Below are positions 5,481-7,405 of a stretch of 7,405 bases of DNA, piece by piece. Every line of letters starts with the position of its first letter. The stretch's first letter is position 1. Location: assembly GCA_019751935.1 (NCBI GenBank), contig JAIEMR010000189.1, forward strand, positions 1 through 7,405, read 5' to 3'. The DNA is from Alphaproteobacteria bacterium. Its GTDB lineage: Bacteria > Pseudomonadota > Alphaproteobacteria > Paracaedibacterales > CAIULA01. The position numbers and the translations under genes are program-made. A model generated the notes under the pieces. The model was not told where the DNA came from. It made no database searches and worked only from the letters and a program-made list of their open reading frames with translations.

Positions 5481-7405
5481 AGGGGTAGGGATTTGTTTTT
5501 TGCTTAATCAAAAGCGATCCTTCACCGTTTAATCCCCCTGCGGCGCTACCAAACAAAAATTTAGCACTCGCATTAATAACAAAAGATTCAGAAGGTGCAA
5601 CTTGAGTTTTTTCACTTTTTAAAGAGACGAGAAGTCGGCTTGGGACAAAATCTTCAACGGCAAAGGTAAGCTTACCAATGGGATCTTTTTTGGGATCTGT
5701 GTAAACCAAAGCAGTCCATTGACCTGTGTGAGCGCTGCTCGAAATAGGAAATGTAAGGTCATAAAAACCAAGAGTATTTCCTGTAATTTGTTGATTGGAA
5801 ACCACGATTCCATCAGGTCTTTGAATATGAAAAGTTAAGGCCACATCTGCTTGGGCTATCGCTTTTTCATTTCGAAGGAGTGCGTTGATTCTAATACTTT
5901 CACCCGGGCGGTAAATTCCTCTTTCTGCATAAAGGAAAGCATCTAAAGTTTGCGGAACCTTTCTTCCACCTGTGCCTCTATCCGTAAAATCAAAAGCAGG
6001 CTGAGCTAATTTCAAATAACCAAAATTATTATCATCCCCATAGGCTAAAATAAGAGCGGGACGATTCCCGCCTTTTCCTCTTAAAGTTTCTGCATCAAAG
6101 TGAACAGCGCCTGTTTCAGATGTTTTGGTTGAAGCCAGAATTTCATTATTATAAGCAATGAGCCTGACTTCTGTATTTTTAAGAGGCTTAGCAGATTTTA
6201 GAGAATGAATGTGGGCATCTAAGCCGGATTCACCTTTGAAGGTTGTAATGCCAAGATCTGTAATCAGTAACCATTGATAAGCTGATGCGGGATGACCTAA
6301 ACTTCCTTCTTCTTTTGCATAGATTCCATAAATGCCAGGTTTGGTTTCTTTGATAATGTCTTTAAATGGAATTTGTTTTGTTACACTTTGGTTGGCCACC
6401 CCTCCAATTTCCATAGTTCCACTATAAATCTCTTCTCCTGTTTCTTGCTTAATTCTGGATAAAGAATAATCGTACAAACCCGAATCAACCGTTCCATAAC
6501 GACGAACAAGATTCTCAATAAATGAACGGTCGCTAATGCGGATCACCTCTAAACTAACTTTACCTATGTTGATTGCCGTTAAAGGAACATGCTGAACATC
6601 GTCTTTAATTAAAATGAAAGATCGATCACTAAAAGCAAGGCGAGGGCTTTGATTTTCAACAATAAAACTAATTTTCTCGGTTTTGGTGATTTTTTCTCCG
6701 TATTTGCTTTTGATACCTTCTTTGATAATCAGATCATAGCTTTTGCCAAACTCAATACCCGTTATGCAAATCTCTTGATCGGTTGACAGACGAACTTCTC
6801 CATCAATTTTAGGTGTAATTTCAAAATAATCCTTCAAATTCGTTATTGCTGGATCAATTGGATGGCTGAAATTGAAACAAACACTTGGAGGTGAGGAGTT
6901 TTGATTAACCCTAAAAGATTGATAAGTAAAGGGGTAAAGCTCTGCATAATCTGGATATTTTTTCCGAAATTCTTTTATATCTGTGAGAGTTGTAAGTTCT
7001 TGAAAATATGGACCACCTTCATTGTGTGTCGTTGCATAGAGAAGAAGAGCTTTTGCTTTATCATCCGAAGATGTCGTATTTTTAAGAATGTAAGGGATCA
7101 ATTTGTCCATTGCGTTTCTTACTTTCCACGTATCTTGATCTTTTTTCGATAATTGGTAATGGGCAAAAGCTAAATCCAATAGGGTTTCTATGTCTTTTAA
7201 ATCGTGGCCAGCGCAGAGCTCTAATTCCGCTATGGCGAGTTGCCATTCGCCTTTTCTTAATGCTTCTTTTGCTCTGTTTTTTGAGAGCAGAACCTCTTCT
7301 TTTGGCAAAGATGAGCCTTTTTCCTTCAGATTATTAATGTATTCTTCTGATTGACTCAAGGTCCAAGAAGGGAAGGCTACCTCTGCTTTTGCTTGAAAAT
7401 AAGAT
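5449..7405 (-). CDS. yfhM: Bacterial alpha-2-macroglobulin, N-terminal part (5' part of frameshifted yfhM; true start outside window)
   Basis: This is the N-terminal third of the same macroglobulin. The frame is open from the window edge (first full codon at 7404). The first ATG/GTG/TTG-type start inside the window is a TTG at 7359, but 15 open codons precede it, so that TTG is not credible as the start. The first visible residues, SYFQAKAEVAFPSW, contain AKA followed by E, which could be the end of a signal peptide with an AxA cleavage site (inference). A helical TPR-like segment follows (KEALRKGEWQLAIAELELC; LLDLAFAHYQLS). Beta-rich domains come next, with FSHPIDP, PRLAFSDRSFIL and VSLEVIRISDRSF as in alphaproteobacterial family members. 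The macroglobulin MG2 signature YAERGIYRPGESIRINALLR lies about 477 residues after the TTG. The frame runs into a TGA at 5449 after NPYPYAPWLPIWTC, where the family continues with GY-FGLVDE. As read, it would be a truncated protein without bait region or thioester. Confidence 0.92.
   Translation of the reverse strand, partial: SYFQAKAEVAFPSWTLSQSEEYINNLKEKGSSLPKEEVLLSKNRAKEALRKGEWQLAIAELELCAGHDLKDIETLLDLAFAHYQLSKKDQDTWKVRNAMDKLIPYILKNTTSSDDKAKALLLYATTHNEGGPYFQELTTLTDIKEFRKKYPDYAELYPFTYQSFRVNQNSSPPSVCFNFSHPIDPAITNLKDYFEITPKIDGEVRLSTDQEICITGIEFGKSYDLIIKEGIKSKYGEKITKTEKISFIVENQSPRLAFSDRSFILIKDDVQHVPLTAINIGKVSLEVIRISDRSFIENLVRRYGTVDSGLYDYSLSRIKQETGEEIYSGTMEIGGVANQSVTKQIPFKDIIKETKPGIYGIYAKEEGSLGHPASAYQWLLITDLGITTFKGESGLDAHIHSLKSAKPLKNTEVRLIAYNNEILASTKTSETGAVHFDAETLRGKGGNRPALILAYGDDNNFGYLKLAQPAFDFTDRGTGGRKVPQTLDAFLYAERGIYRPGESIRINALLRNEKAIAQADVALTFHIQRPDGIVVSNQQITGNTLGFYDLTFPISSSAHTGQWTALVYTDPKKDPIGKLTFAVEDFVPSRLLVSLKSEKTQVAPSESFVINASAKFLFGSAAGGLNGEGSLLIKQKTNPYPYAPWLPIWTC
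5472..5501 (-). pseudogene. yfhM: Single-base frameshift splitting yfhM
   Basis: The two reading frames overlap at 5449-5480 and are out of register by one base. Dropping one T (minus strand) at 5472/5473 changes CCT-TGG-TTA to CCT-GGT-TAC and gives NPYPYAPGYQFGLVDEKFEG, a good fit to the family. Alternatively, dropping one A from the A6 run at 5496-5501 gives KQIPTPMHLGYQFGL, also readable but, to my eye, less typical. The lesion therefore lies in 5472-5501. The rest of the gene, over 5 kb, has no stop or other shift. That fits a very recent mutation, an assembly or base-calling error, or a rare recoding event. I cannot separate these from one sequence. Confidence 0.88.

Noticed and set aside
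5495..5502. AAAAAAC as a programmed -1 frameshift site
   Set aside because: The heptamer is not in the required register with the incoming frame (codons CAA AAA ACA), and the shift needed is +1, not -1.
5619..5813. Minus-strand reading frame of 64 codons in another frame
   Set aside because: It overlaps the N-terminal macroglobulin part in a different frame, and that part reads as a convincing family protein there; no independent evidence.
6901..7337. Two overlapping plus-strand frames (83 and 75 codons)
   Set aside because: Both lie opposite the TPR-like N-terminal segment; Phe/Leu/Cys-rich translations are typical of antisense to AT-rich Lys/Glu-rich coding sequence.

Overview
The window is one stretch of minus-strand coding sequence, read from position 7405 down to 1. 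It carries two linked cell-envelope genes: a very large bacterial alpha-2-macroglobulin (YfhM/ECAM family) and, 18 bases after its stop codon, penicillin-binding protein 1C (PbpC). This is the yfhM-pbpC pair known from Escherichia coli and many other Gram-negative bacteria. Both genes run off the window: the macroglobulin lacks its extreme N-terminus (right edge) and PbpC lacks roughly its last ten residues (left edge). No intergenic stretch exceeds 20 bases, and I see no tRNA, rRNA, insertion sequence, CRISPR array or plus-strand gene.

Organism: an AT-rich Gram-negative bacterium. The macroglobulin resembles alphaproteobacterial members of the family, with a TPR-like N-terminal segment before the macroglobulin domains and a C-terminus of the VEDMxxPxLFART type. 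A short palindromic repeat at 2066-2140 has arms containing CGTCATTGCGAGGAGCG and GACGTGGCAATCCAG. It is of the kind scattered through genomes of Rickettsiales and related intracellular Alphaproteobacteria (Rickettsia palindromic-element type). A host-associated alphaproteobacterium of the Rickettsiales/Holosporales sort is my best inference, but the order is not proven by this window.

Layout: 7405-5449 encodes the N-terminal part of the macroglobulin. A one-base frameshift lies between about 5472 and 5501. The remaining 1.1 thousand codons (5480-2172) are intact and keep the CTEQ thioester. Removing a single base rejoins the two parts into a 1743-residue uninterrupted reading frame in this window. 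PbpC follows (2153 to 1) with all glycosyltransferase and transpeptidase motifs intact. Its first 30 or so codons are largely made of the palindromic element, inserted in frame.

Function: the established idea for this pair is that the periplasmic macroglobulin traps proteases that breach the outer membrane, while PBP1C makes or repairs peptidoglycan. The system itself is known. The unusual points here are the clean single-base split of the macroglobulin and the translated mobile palindrome at the start of PbpC.
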